Of a stretch of 64,000 nt of DNA, positions 46,637 to 54,695 are shown piece by piece. The DNA comes from Pelagibacterium xiamenense (lineage in GTDB: Bacteria > Pseudomonadota > Alphaproteobacteria > Rhizobiales > Devosiaceae): assembly GCF_021166475.1 (NCBI RefSeq), contig NZ_JAJOYS010000002.1, positions 620,001 to 684,000 of the forward strand, written 5' to 3'. The notes beneath the pieces are model-generated. The model searched no databases, had not been told where the DNA came from, and was given only the letters and a program-made list of their open reading frames with translations. Numbering within the stretch: position 1 is the stretch's first letter; each line of letters opens with the position of its first letter. A program made the position numbers and the translations under genes.

Positions 46637-46658
46637 CTTACCCGAACCAAGGCGACAC

Positions 46659-47276
46659 TCACGAACTCAATTCCTTGAGCCCCAGACGGATGAGCTTCTC
46701 GGTCGGTGTATCCTCGCCCTCTTTGGCGATGATCCGCGCCACCGCCCCGGAGGCCTGCGCCTGCGCATAGCCGAGATTGACGAGGGCAGAAACCGCATCG
46801 GACACGGCCCCCGGCGCGACGCCCTCCCCGAGCGCATTCTGCAACCCTGCAACGCCTGGATCGATGGTCCCGAGCGCCGGAACCTTGCCCTTGAGTTCGG
46901 AAACGATCCGCTGGGCGAGTTTCGGGCCAACACCCGGCGCACGGCCGACCATGGCTTTATCCTGCAGCGCGATGGCCGAAGAAAGGTCGGATGGCGAGAG
47001 CGTAGAGAGGATCCCCAGCGCGACGCGCGAGCCCACGCCCTGCACGCTGAGCAGGAGCTTGAACCAGTTCTTCTCCGCTTCGGTGGCAAAGCCGTAAAGC
47101 CGGATGAGGTCCTCGCGCACGATCATCTCGATGAACAGTACCGTCGCCTCGCCCACGCGCGGCAACGCCTGCAGCGTCCGGCCCGAACAGTGCGCCTCGT
47201 AACATACGCCGTTGACATCAATCAGCGCGACATCCTCGCCGATGGTCTCCACCAGCCCCTTCAATTTGCCGATCAT
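46659..47276 (-). CDS. ruvA: Holliday junction DNA helicase subunit RuvA
   Basis: RuvA binds four-way junctions and loads RuvB. The 205-residue protein has an OB domain ([27 protein letters not shown] split over residues 1-27), two helix-hairpin-helix motifs ([35 protein letters not shown]) and the C-terminal RuvB-contact domain ([12 protein letters not shown]). It overlaps ruvC by 4 nt. Confidence 0.96.
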   Translation of the reverse strand: MIGKLKGLVETIGEDVALIDVNGVCYEAHCSGRTLQALPRVGEATVLFIEMIVREDLIRLYGFATEAEKNWFKLLLSVQGVGSRVALGILSTLSPSDLSSAIALQDKAMVGRAPGVGPKLAQRIVSELKGKVPALGTIDPGVAGLQNALGEGVAPGAVSDAVSALVNLGYAQAQASGAVARIIAKEGEDTPTEKLIRLGLKELSS

Positions 47277-47776
47277 GCGGAAACCGCCAGCTTGCGGTGT
47301 TGCCGGTGATGCGCGTGGCAGATTGCAATGGCGAGGGCGTCGGCGGCATCGGCGGACTTGAACTTGGCGGCGGGCAACAGGGTTCTGACCATCAGTTCGA
47401 TCTGCTTTTTTTCCGCGTGGCCGGTCCCGACCACGGACTTCTTGACGAGGTTGGCCGAATATTCCCCCACCGGCAGCCCCATCGAGGCCGGCGTCATCAC
47501 AGCGATACCGCGCGCCTGCCCCAAAAGCAGCGTCGAGCGCGCGCCGGCATTGACGAAGGTTTCCTCGACCGCCGCCTCGTGCGGATGATGTTCGGCGATC
47601 AGCCGCATCAGCCCCTCATGCAGGTGCACGAGCCGCAAGGCGAGCTCCTGATTCACCTCCGGGGTCAGGACGCCGCAGGCGACGAAGCGCAACCGCGTAC
47701 CCTCCGCTTCGATAATGCCCCAACCCGTACGCCGCAGCCCCGGATCGATGCCCATGATTCGCACCAAGCTCTCCAT
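47273..47776 (-). CDS. ruvC: Holliday junction resolvase RuvC
   Basis: RuvC nicks the two strands at a Holliday junction. The 167-residue protein shows the RNase H-like acidic set: [14 protein letters not shown] (Asp), AAVEETFVN (Glu) and [17 protein letters not shown] (two Asp). First gene of ruvC-ruvA-[toxin-antitoxin]-ruvB-nudix-ybgC. A perfect inverted repeat lies about 43-76 bp upstream. Confidence 0.96.
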   Translation of the reverse strand: MESLVRIMGIDPGLRRTGWGIIEAEGTRLRFVACGVLTPEVNQELALRLVHLHEGLMRLIAEHHPHEAAVEETFVNAGARSTLLLGQARGIAVMTPASMGLPVGEYSANLVKKSVVGTGHAEKKQIELMVRTLLPAAKFKSADAADALAIAICHAHHRQHRKLAVSA

Positions 47777-47818
47777 TCCGACAGTTTATGTCAGTGTCCG
47801 GACCCTACCAAGCGCAAA

Positions 47819-47852
47819 GTGAACAAATCAGAAACAAACTGGATTTGTTCAC
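47819..47852. promoter_or_regulatory. Perfect 11-bp inverted repeat upstream of ruvC; possible LexA-type site
   Basis: GTGAACAAATC (47819-47829) and GATTTGTTCAC (47842-47852) are exact reverse complements 12 bp apart. Within it, GAAC-N7-AAAC (47821-47835) differs by one base from the alphaproteobacterial LexA box GAAC-N7-GAAC. It lies in the 178-bp gap between divergent ruvC and the diguanylate cyclase gene, so either could be controlled. Confidence 0.5.
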
Positions 47853-47954
47853 AACCGCTGTGATGGGTGGCATTTTCGATATCTACGCAAGGACTCGTTT
47901 AAGGAATTACCCCTACGTTCCGCCACGACGCACACGACGGGGACGCACCGACCG

Positions 47955-48770
47955 ATGCCGCGAGTCAATCGCCTGCCCAGACATGACTGGGTTCCAGTTC
48001 TATTACGCACATTGCGCAATTTAACATGGGTGGTCCTCGCATCCGTCGCGATCAGTTACGGTATTCTCGAAATCTTTTCCCAAGGGCTCGGAAGCACCGG
48101 CCTGGTCGCAGCGATCGTCGCACCGATCGCCCTGGCCGGGCCGACGATGCTCTTCATGGCGCTCCGTCACCGGCAGCTCGAAATCGCATATGAGCGCCTC
48201 GAAGCTGCCGCCGCCCGCGACAGCCTCACCCAGTGCCTCAACCATGGCGCCTTCGTGGACGAGGTGACGGCACTGCTCGAAGACCCCGCAACCAGGGGCG
48301 GTGGCCTCCTGGTCATCGACGCGGACCATTTCAAGTCGATCAACGACCGCTTCGGCCATGCGTGTGGCGACGCTGCGCTCAAAATGATCGCAGCGACAAT
48401 ACGCTCCGTCATCCGCGAGACCGACATCGTTGGCCGCCTGGGCGGCGAGGAATTCGGCATTTTCCTGCCCGGCGCCGGGGAGGCCGCGACGCGGATCGTG
48501 GCCCAGGATCTCCGCCTGCGCATACGCAACGTCACCTTCGATACCGGCGGGGAACCCTGCAGGCTTTCCATCAGCGTCGGCGGCGCCGTTTGCACTCAGG
48601 CGACCCCGTTCGGGTCTCTGTTCAGGCATGCGGACGCACAGCTTTACGCGGTCAAGAATGCCGGGCGCGACAATGTGGCGGTCAGCACGTTTGCATCCGA
48701 GGGCGCGGAACAGGTTTCGTCCGCCGTTCCCGTGCTGGTCTATAGCGAACGGAAAGCCGTGAACTCCTGA
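47955..48770 (+). CDS. Membrane-anchored diguanylate cyclase (GGDEF)
   Basis: This 271-residue protein has two transmembrane helices (about 25-45 and 50-70), a short coiled linker and a GGDEF domain (about 88-250). The active motif is RLGGEEFGIF. An RETD segment five residues before GGEEF matches the inhibitory I-site RxxD. It should make c-di-GMP with product feedback. No sensory domain is seen. The exact start is uncertain because ATG 47955 has a weak ribosome site. Confidence 0.88.
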   Translation: MPRVNRLPRHDWVPVLLRTLRNLTWVVLASVAISYGILEIFSQGLGSTGLVAAIVAPIALAGPTMLFMALRHRQLEIAYERLEAAAARDSLTQCLNHGAFVDEVTALLEDPATRGGGLLVIDADHFKSINDRFGHACGDAALKMIAATIRSVIRETDIVGRLGGEEFGIFLPGAGEAATRIVAQDLRLRIRNVTFDTGGEPCRLSISVGGAVCTQATPFGSLFRHADAQLYAVKNAGRDNVAVSTFASEGAEQVSSAVPVLVYSERKAVNS

Positions 48771-48777
48771 AACGCAA

Positions 48778-48806
48778 AAGGCGCCCCGTACGGAGCGCCT
48801 TCTTGA
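48778..48806. terminator. Bidirectional hairpin between diguanylate cyclase and yebC
   Basis: AAGGCGC (48778-48784) pairs with GCGCCTT (48795-48801), and the inner CCGTACGG palindrome extends the stem. The flanks are A-rich on the left and T-containing on the right, so it can end both convergent transcripts. Confidence 0.65.
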
Positions 48807-48825
48807 GCAGCATCAAGAAAAAAGA

Positions 48826-49572
48826 TCAGGCCGAGAGCTTGGCCATGTCCTCGTCGCTCATCTCAAAATTGGCGTAGACGTTCTGGACGTCGTCATCGTC
48901 TTCGAGGTTGTTGATGAGCCGCATCAGGCTCTCGCCCTTTTCCGCGTCGATTGGCGTCAGCGTCTGGGGCTTGAACACCGGCTTGACGCTTTCGGCCTCC
49001 CCGAGCGCGGCTTCGAGCGCGGTGCTCACATCGCCGATGTCCTCGAACGCGCAGTAGATCGTGTGCCCGTCCTCATCGCTCTGGACGTCGTCGGCGCCCG
49101 CTTCGATCGCCGCTTCCATCACCTTTTCGGCGTCGCCGGCCGCAATCGGATAGTAGATTTCGCCAACCCGGTCGAACATGAAAGCGACCGAACCGGTTTC
49201 ACCGAGCGCGCCGCCGGCTTTCGAAAAGGTCGAACGCACCGTGGAGGCAGTGCGGTTACGGTTGTCGGTCAGCGCCTCTACGATAACGGCGATACCGCCC
49301 GGACCATAGCCCTCGTAGCGCACTTCCTCATAGTTCTCGCTGTCACCACCAGAGGCCTTTTTGATCGCCCGCTCGATATTATCCTTGGGCATGGACTGCG
49401 CCTTGGCGTTGTTGACGGCAAGGCGCAGGCGCGGGTTCATCGCCGGGTCGGGCATGCCCGACTTGGCGGCAACGGTGATTTCGCGCGCCAGCTTGGAAAA
49501 GATCTTGGACCGCACCGCGTCCTGACGACCCTTGCGGTGCATGATGTTCTTGAACTGTGAATGGCCGGCCAT
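48826..49572 (-). CDS. yebC: YebC/PmpR (TACO1) family protein
   Basis: This 248-residue member opens with [19 protein letters not shown] and has [22 protein letters not shown]. The family has been described as transcription regulators and, more recently, as factors that help ribosomes through difficult stretches. Length and sequence are typical. It lies 87 bp downstream of the YmdB-like gene on the same strand. Confidence 0.94.
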   Translation of the reverse strand: MAGHSQFKNIMHRKGRQDAVRSKIFSKLAREITVAAKSGMPDPAMNPRLRLAVNNAKAQSMPKDNIERAIKKASGGDSENYEEVRYEGYGPGGIAVIVEALTDNRNRTASTVRSTFSKAGGALGETGSVAFMFDRVGEIYYPIAAGDAEKVMEAAIEAGADDVQSDEDGHTIYCAFEDIGDVSTALEAALGEAESVKPVFKPQTLTPIDAEKGESLMRLINNLEDDDDVQNVYANFEMSDEDMAKLSA

Positions 49573-49659
49573 AAGCGGTCAGTTCCCCGTCTTAATTCGA
49601 TGTGGCTGATTGGTGCGGGTTTATAGTCCCGGCAAAACCAGAAATAAAGAGGGCGCACC

Positions 49660-50484
49660 CTACCCCGGCGCGAACTCGGGATAGGCCTGCGACAGACTGC
49701 CACCGATGCGCACCGGCAGGACCTGTGTGCAGAGGCCGGTCCTGGGGTCGGTCTCGATCGCGACACCGCTTAGCGTCGCCTCGCCCTCGGCGGGCGTGAA
49801 CCGTGCCCTCTGGAGCCCGGTCAGGAACCGGCTGAGCGGCTCGTCGGGCTCCATGCCGATGACGCTGTCATAGTCCCCGCACATGCCAGCGTCGCTCATC
49901 AGCGCCGTGCCCCCTTTCAGGATGCGATGGTCGGACGTCGGAATATGCGTATGCGTGCCCACGACGAGCGAAACGCGACCGTCGAGATAATGCCCCATGG
50001 CCTGCATTTCCGACGTCGCCTCGGCGTGCAGGTCGACAACGATGGCATCCGCCTGTTCGCCTAGCGGACAGGCGGCTATGGCGGCGTCGACAGCACGGAA
50101 GGGATCGTCCATCGGCGGCATGAACACGCGCCCGAGAACATTGACGACGAGCACCTGATGCCCCTTGCGCCCGGTGACGAACGCCGCCCCGCGTCCCGGC
50201 GCACCGGGTGGGAAGTTGACCGGTCGGACCAGCGTCGAATGCCGTTCGATGGCGGTCATGATATCGCGTTGATCGAAGGCGTGGTCACCCAGCGTCACCA
50301 CGTCGGCGCCGGCATCGCGCAGCATCTCGTAATGCGCTTCGGTGAGCCCGCGCCCGTGACTTGCGTTCTCACCATTGACGATGACGAAATCAAATCCGTA
50401 GGTCTCGATCAGCCCCGGCAGCCGCTCGGCAACCACGTTGCGGCCTGCCTTGCCCATGACATCTCCAAGAAACAGAAGCCTCAT
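49660..50484 (-). CDS. YmdB-like metallophosphoesterase (TIGR00282)
   Basis: This 274-residue calcineurin-type phosphodiesterase carries MRLLFLGDVMGKAG, FVIVNGENASHGRG, TLGDHAFD and VGTHTHIPTSD, the metal ligands of the YmdB family. Bacillus YmdB hydrolyses 2',3'-cyclic nucleotides; the role in alphaproteobacteria is unknown. It overlaps the 5-FCL stop by 4 nt. Confidence 0.9.
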   Translation of the reverse strand: MRLLFLGDVMGKAGRNVVAERLPGLIETYGFDFVIVNGENASHGRGLTEAHYEMLRDAGADVVTLGDHAFDQRDIMTAIERHSTLVRPVNFPPGAPGRGAAFVTGRKGHQVLVVNVLGRVFMPPMDDPFRAVDAAIAACPLGEQADAIVVDLHAEATSEMQAMGHYLDGRVSLVVGTHTHIPTSDHRILKGGTALMSDAGMCGDYDSVIGMEPDEPLSRFLTGLQRARFTPAEGEATLSGVAIETDPRTGLCTQVLPVRIGGSLSQAYPEFAPG

Positions 50485-51071
50485 ACGGCCTCGAACCTCT
50501 GAACGCCCGTCTCGGTGACGAGAATGTCGAGCGGCATGTCATGGGGTTCACGCGGAATGTATTCGAGTTCCTGCGCCGCGAAGGCGATCCCGACGATCAG
50601 CGGCTTGGCGTCCATCACTTCGAGCGTGCGGTCATAATAGCCCTTGCCGTACCCCAGTCGCGTTCCAAGGCGATCGAACGCCAGAAGCGGTATGATAACG
50701 ACGTCGGGAACGGCACGCGGCGCGGTTTCAGACGGCGCGAGCGTACCGAACCCGGATGGATAAAGCGGCTGGCCCGGCTGCCATAGCCGCAATTCGAGCG
50801 GTGCCCCGTCTCCGGTCACCACCGGCAGGCAGACCTGCTGCCCCGAATCCATCAGCCGCGTGAGGATTGGCTTGCAGTCGATCTCGTCACGGATCGGCCA
50901 ATAGGCGGCGACCACCTGCCCGGGCTCGAGCGGCACGCCGTCGAAAAACAGCGTCGCCACGATGTTGGCGGCGTCCGCGCGATCGGCGGCGGGGATTTTC
51001 GCGCGCCTGGCGAATGCCTCTTCACGCAGCGCGGCCTTCTGCTCTTCGAATGGGCTCAAGCTTTGGGTCAA
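50481..51071 (-). CDS. 5-formyltetrahydrofolate cyclo-ligase
   Basis: The enzyme (ygfA/fau type, 196 aa) converts 5-formyl-THF to 5,10-methenyl-THF with ATP. Hallmarks are the basic N-terminal KAALREEAFARRAKI, VVIIPLLAFDRLGTRLGYGKGYYDR (the GYGKGYYDR signature) and VGIAFAAQE. It lies directly downstream of the 6S RNA gene, a widely conserved pairing. Confidence 0.94.
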   Translation of the reverse strand: MTQSLSPFEEQKAALREEAFARRAKIPAADRADAANIVATLFFDGVPLEPGQVVAAYWPIRDEIDCKPILTRLMDSGQQVCLPVVTGDGAPLELRLWQPGQPLYPSGFGTLAPSETAPRAVPDVVIIPLLAFDRLGTRLGYGKGYYDRTLEVMDAKPLIVGIAFAAQELEYIPREPHDMPLDILVTETGVQRFEAV

Positions 51072-51102
51072 AACGCGCGCGTGTCCTCGCCCTCAAGAAA
51101 TT

Positions 51103-51257
51103 CGGTGCCGCCCTGGCCGTGGGATGTTTTCGATCCCGGGAACCTACATAAGTAGGTGGGCGCCGTGTATCCGAGCCCACGGGCCCGGTCAGGGACAGCT
51201 CCCTTTAGGATCGATAAGGCCCCGGGGATGCAAATGTCCACACGCACCGGGCAGCAT
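51103..51257 (-). ncRNA. ssrS: 6S RNA
   Basis: The ~155-nt segment upstream of 5-FCL folds as 6S RNA. The ends pair (5' GCTGCCCGGTG with 3' CCAGGGCGGCACC), and there is a central bubble. Internal elements include GGGAGCTGTCCCTG and an ACCTACTTATGTAGGT terminal hairpin. The minus-strand promoter (TATATG at 51268-51263, TTGCCC at 51290-51285, 16 bp apart) predicts a start near 51257. 6S RNA mimics an open promoter and sequesters sigma70 polymerase. Ends are approximate. Confidence 0.85.
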
Positions 51258-51262
51258 CCGAT

Positions 51263-51290
51263 CATATAGGCCTTCTTGCGCTGCGGGCAA
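51263..51290 (-). promoter_or_regulatory. Promoter of 6S RNA
   Basis: Reading the minus strand, TTGCCC (51290-51285) and TATATG (51268-51263) are separated by 16 bp and lie just ahead of the predicted 6S 5' end. Confidence 0.6.
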
Positions 51291-51363
51291 AGGGGGCAAA
51301 AGCGAAGTTCGAGACCATTTCGTCTCTCGGTGCACACCCCGGAATCACGCTAAACTTTTACCC

Positions 51364-51969
51364 ATGGACGCGCATCTCAAATGGGCAGGCCGGCCCGATG
51401 ACGAGCAGCGCGCCGCGCTCGAAGCGATCGTGCGCGGACATGCCGTGCTCATGGAGGTCCTCGAAGGCCTGCGTGCCATGGAATTACCGGACCATCTGGT
51501 CGGGTCCGGCGCAATCTACAACGCCGTATGGAGCCACCTGACCGGCAAACCGCTGCTCACTGGCACCAAGGATATCGACGTCATCTATTTCGATGACTCC
51601 GATCTGTCCTATGAAGCCGAAGACGCCGTGATCCGCTCGGTCGTAAGCCGCTTCGCCCATCTTCCGGTGCCCGTCGAGGTCCGCAATCAGGCCCGTGTCC
51701 ACCTGTGGTTCCCGGAGCGCTTCGGTTTCGCGGTGCCGCCGCTCGAGCGGACGAAGGACGCTTTGTTGCGCTACGCGTCCAAAACCCACGCCGTGGCCAT
51801 CCGGCTCGAGGCCGACGGCGCCCTCACCATCGAAGCCCCGTTCGGCCTGGATGACATGTTCGCCTTCCGCATCACGCCCAACCGGTCTCTCGACAACAAG
51901 TACACGCACCACGAAAAGGGCGCCCGCGCCAAGGCGATCTGGCCTGAGATTGAGGTCGTGCCGTGGTGA
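51364..51969 (+). CDS. Nucleotidyltransferase-fold family protein (DUF925-like)
   Basis: This 201-residue protein has HLVGSGAIYNAVW, GTKDIDVIYFDDSDLSYEAED (D-x-D metal site, about residues 68-78), VEVRNQARVHLWFPERFG and DDMFAFRITPN. These define the nucleotidyltransferase_6 (DUF925) family of unknown substrate. ATG 51364 opens the block of genes that lies between 6S RNA and zapA. Confidence 0.82.
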   Translation: MDAHLKWAGRPDDEQRAALEAIVRGHAVLMEVLEGLRAMELPDHLVGSGAIYNAVWSHLTGKPLLTGTKDIDVIYFDDSDLSYEAEDAVIRSVVSRFAHLPVPVEVRNQARVHLWFPERFGFAVPPLERTKDALLRYASKTHAVAIRLEADGALTIEAPFGLDDMFAFRITPNRSLDNKYTHHEKGARAKAIWPEIEVVPW

Positions 51970-51981
51970 GGCGACAGGGCG

Positions 51982-52749
51982 TTACGCAGCGTCCGCTGTT
52001 CGCCCGGTGCCCGCGCGCGCTCCCCAGGGCGCTTCCGCCAGAACCGTGACATCGAGCGCACGCCATTGCGTGCCGATATGCGTGCAAAGCGCCATCACGA
52101 ACACGGACAGCCCGGCAATTTCCAAGCTTTCCTCAAGGACGGAAACGAAAATATAAGGCAGGCTGGCCGTGCCCCAGGCTTCGTCGAACGCGCCGCCGAA
52201 TAACTCCAAACCCAGTGCCCCACCGACGTAGAGCATGCCCGCCAACACGATCCATGCTGCCGTACTGCGCGGCAAGCGCAACACGAAGGGCAGGAAATAA
52301 AGCCCGAGCACGAGAACACCGATCGCCCCCGGCACAACCCAGGTATAATAGAAAATCCCGGTTGCATCGAATGCGCTTCGCATGGGCCGCATCAGCACCT
52401 CGTGGAAGCTCGCGGCCTCATCGAGCGACATGAGCAGGAAGATCACAGAAAGCATCATCCAGCGGCCCCAGTCCCGTCCACCATCTGCGCGAGTGGCGCG
52501 GGCAATGAGATACAACAGCGCTGCACAGACAAGCAGAAGGGTCGTGGAATACCAGGATGGCAATGCCAGCTCGGTATCGAGCGCAAAGTGGCGCAAATCC
52601 ATCAATGGCGTGTCGAGCCCGATCTGCCAGATCACGAGCTCCCGGAAAATTCCGAGTATGATAACGGCGATACTTGCGAAAATAACAATAGTGACAAGTC
52701 TTGAAAAATCGAGCCGGATCCCCCGATCGGCTCCGTGGGCGTTTGCCAT
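51982..52749 (-). CDS. Multi-pass membrane protein, function unknown
   Basis: This 255-residue protein has about seven predicted transmembrane helices (LVTIVIFASIAVIILGIFREL, STTLLLVCAALLYLIAR, WMMLSVIFLLMSLDEAASFHE, WVVPGAIGVLVLGLYFLPF and others). The conserved-looking LDEAASFHE and SVLEESLEI acidic segments lie at membrane boundaries. The start is ATG 52749 after GAGGGAT. I do not recognise a transport or enzyme family. Confidence 0.75.
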   Translation of the reverse strand: MANAHGADRGIRLDFSRLVTIVIFASIAVIILGIFRELVIWQIGLDTPLMDLRHFALDTELALPSWYSTTLLLVCAALLYLIARATRADGGRDWGRWMMLSVIFLLMSLDEAASFHEVLMRPMRSAFDATGIFYYTWVVPGAIGVLVLGLYFLPFVLRLPRSTAAWIVLAGMLYVGGALGLELFGGAFDEAWGTASLPYIFVSVLEESLEIAGLSVFVMALCTHIGTQWRALDVTVLAEAPWGARAGTGRTADAA

Positions 52750-52869
52750 AAATCCCTCGCATTTATTACCGTGCCTTGATTTATGACATTTAGATGACAA
52801 ACCCCTCAAACCTTATGTTCCCGTTAGGTAAACGGGTCGCGCCGTTCTGGACAGCCCCGCTTTGTCAAA

Positions 52870-52879
52870 TTATCTATAG
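52870..52879 (+). promoter_or_regulatory. BioR operator upstream of bioR
   Basis: TTATCTATAG matches the published alphaproteobacterial BioR box TTATCTATAA at 9 of 10 positions. It ends 3 bp before the bioR ATG, where bound repressor would block transcription or initiation. Suggests autoregulation. Confidence 0.7.
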
Positions 52880-52882
52880 TTC

Positions 52883-53551
52883 ATGACTCAAGCCAAATCA
52901 GAAACCATTGCCGTCCGTATCAGCCGTGTTCTTGCCGACAGGATCATTGCCGGAGAAATCGAGCCCGGCGCTCGGCTGCGGCAGGATCACATTGCCGATG
53001 AATTCGGCACCAGCCACGTTCCTGTGCGGGAAGCCTTCCGCCGGCTCGAGGCGCAAGGGCTGGCGAAAAGCGAGCCGCGCCGCGGCGTGCGGGTGGCCGC
53101 GTTCGATTTGTCCGAGGTCCGCGAAGTCGCCGAAATGCGGGCGGCGCTGGAGGTGCTCGCGCTGCGCCACGCGGCACCGCATCTTACGCCCGCCATTCTC
53201 GACGCCGCCGAGGAGGCAACCAAGGCGGGCGACGTGTCACGCGACGTGAGGTCTTGGGAAGACGCCAACCGGCGCTTTCACCAGCTGATTCTCGCGCCAT
53301 GCGGCATGCCCCGCCTTATCGCGGCCATCGACGATCTGCATTCGACAAGCGCCCGGTTTCTCTTTGCAGCATGGCGGTCGGATTGGGAGACCCGCACCGA
53401 CCATGACCACCGCGCCATCCTCGCCGCGCTGCGCAAAGGTGACATCGACGCCGCTGCCGCGATCCTCGCGAAACACGTCCGCTGGATCGGCCAAAAGCCC
53501 GTCAAAACCGCTTCAGGCAAGACCCGCGACGCCTTCGCCATCGTGGGTTAA
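52883..53551 (+). CDS. bioR: GntR/FadR-type regulator, probable biotin repressor BioR
   Basis: This 222-residue protein has a GntR winged helix (LADRIIAGEIEPGARLRQDHIADEFGTSHVPVREAFRRLEAQGL in segments across residues 18-61) and an FCD-type effector domain (AEMRAALEVLALRHAAP, DANRRFHQLI, DHRAILAALRKGD). BioR replaces BirA as biotin regulator in many alphaproteobacteria. The BioY gene 147 bp downstream and TTATCTATAA boxes before both genes support the assignment. The effector is not established from sequence. Confidence 0.85.
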   Translation: MTQAKSETIAVRISRVLADRIIAGEIEPGARLRQDHIADEFGTSHVPVREAFRRLEAQGLAKSEPRRGVRVAAFDLSEVREVAEMRAALEVLALRHAAPHLTPAILDAAEEATKAGDVSRDVRSWEDANRRFHQLILAPCGMPRLIAAIDDLHSTSARFLFAAWRSDWETRTDHDHRAILAALRKGDIDAAAAILAKHVRWIGQKPVKTASGKTRDAFAIVG

Positions 53552-53591
53552 CCAGATAGGCCTTGCCTTCTCCGCGCAATTATGGACTCAA

Positions 53592-53621
53592 TAATAGATC
53601 ATCAGCATAAATTATCTATAA
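53592..53621 (+). promoter_or_regulatory. BioR operator upstream of bioY (one perfect box, one partial)
   Basis: TTATCTATAA at 53612-53621 is an exact BioR box. TAATAGATCA at 53592-53601 matches the reverse form (TTATAGATAA) at 8 of 10 positions, with 20-bp centre spacing, so two dimers on one DNA face are possible. The sites lie 77-106 bp before the bioY ATG. Confidence 0.75.
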
Positions 53622-53697
53622 TTTTGACTGATGCGCCAACGAAAGGGCCCACCCCTTTCTCCCGGTCCAGACATGCCAATGAGGAGAATCGCAAGAC

Positions 53698-54282
53698 ATG
53701 TCCGAAACCACCGCCAAGACTGTCACCTACAGCCCGCTGGCGCTCGAAAGCCGCCCGCTCGTCTGGCAGATCGCCGCTGTTATCGCCGGCACGCTGGTGC
53801 TGACGCTGTCATCCTATATCTCGGTCCCCATGTATCCGGTCCCGGTGACGATGCAGACGTATGCCATCTTGATGGTCGCCGCGCTTTATGGCTGGCGGCT
53901 GGGCGCGCTCACCGTCCTTGCCTGGCTCGGCCAGGCCGCGCTCGGCATGCCCGTTCTCGCCGGAGGCTCCGGCGGCCTGCCCGCATTCGCCGGTCCAACG
54001 GCGGGGTATATCTTCTCCTGGCCGCTGATCACCGCCTTTGTCGGCTGGCTGGCTGAACGCGGCTGGAACGGACGCCGCCCCGTACTCGCTTTCGCCGCAA
54101 TGGTCGCCGCGGGCACCTTCTGCCTCGCCATGGGCACCGCCTGGCTCGCGGGCTTTATTGGCGTAGACAAAGCCATTGAGGTCGGTTTCCTGCCCTTCAT
54201 TCCTGGCGACGTTCTCAAAGCCGCCCTCGGCGCGGCGACGCTGATGCTGCTCTCGCGCAAAGCAAAGGGCGGCAACGCTTGA
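53698..54282 (+). CDS. bioY: Biotin transporter BioY
   Basis: BioY is the membrane biotin-binding (S) component of ECF transporters and can work alone in some bacteria. The 194-residue protein has six helices and the family hallmarks SSYISVPMYPVPVTMQTYAI, GGSGGLPAFAGPTAGYIFSWP and FIPGDVLKAALG. BioM/BioN are not in the window, so it may be solitary or use genes elsewhere. BioR boxes upstream imply biotin repression. Confidence 0.94.
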   Translation: MSETTAKTVTYSPLALESRPLVWQIAAVIAGTLVLTLSSYISVPMYPVPVTMQTYAILMVAALYGWRLGALTVLAWLGQAALGMPVLAGGSGGLPAFAGPTAGYIFSWPLITAFVGWLAERGWNGRRPVLAFAAMVAAGTFCLAMGTAWLAGFIGVDKAIEVGFLPFIPGDVLKAALGAATLMLLSRKAKGGNA

Positions 54283-54695
54283 CCATTCGTCTTCGCCCCC
54301 ACCACCTGCTCTGCATCCTGACCTACGTCGGCAAGGGCTATAGCCCCGCCTTCACGGCCAATTACGACAGGATCGCCGAACGGATCGGCGGGGGCGAAGA
54401 CATCGAAATCGTCACCGGCCCGGACGACATCTGCACGCCACTGATGGACGAACCCGAACCCCACTGCCTGCGCGAAAGCGTCGTTGAGCGCGATGCCAAT
54501 GCTGCCAGGGAAATAGGTACGCTATTGGGTACGAGGATCACCGAAGGCACGACGCTCATCTTGTCCCCCCAAACGCTCCGAAATCTGCGCCGGGCCTTCG
54601 CAGAGGGCCAAACCCGCGCTGCCTGTACAGGATGCAATTGGGCCGACCTTTGCGACGGGATTGCTGGAAACGGTTTTCGCGGGGCACGGCTTTAG
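54279..54695 (+). CDS. DUF1284 domain protein
   Basis: This 138-residue protein opens with IRLRPHHLLCILTYVGKGYS, the DUF1284 signature. It carries four or more Cys (HHLLC, DDIC, HCLRE, ACTGC, DLC) that could bind an iron-sulfur cluster or metal. The start is TTG 54279, overlapping the bioY stop (TTGA), so it is co-translated with bioY. Function unknown. Confidence 0.78.
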   Translation: MTIRLRPHHLLCILTYVGKGYSPAFTANYDRIAERIGGGEDIEIVTGPDDICTPLMDEPEPHCLRESVVERDANAAREIGTLLGTRITEGTTLILSPQTLRNLRRAFAEGQTRAACTGCNWADLCDGIAGNGFRGARL

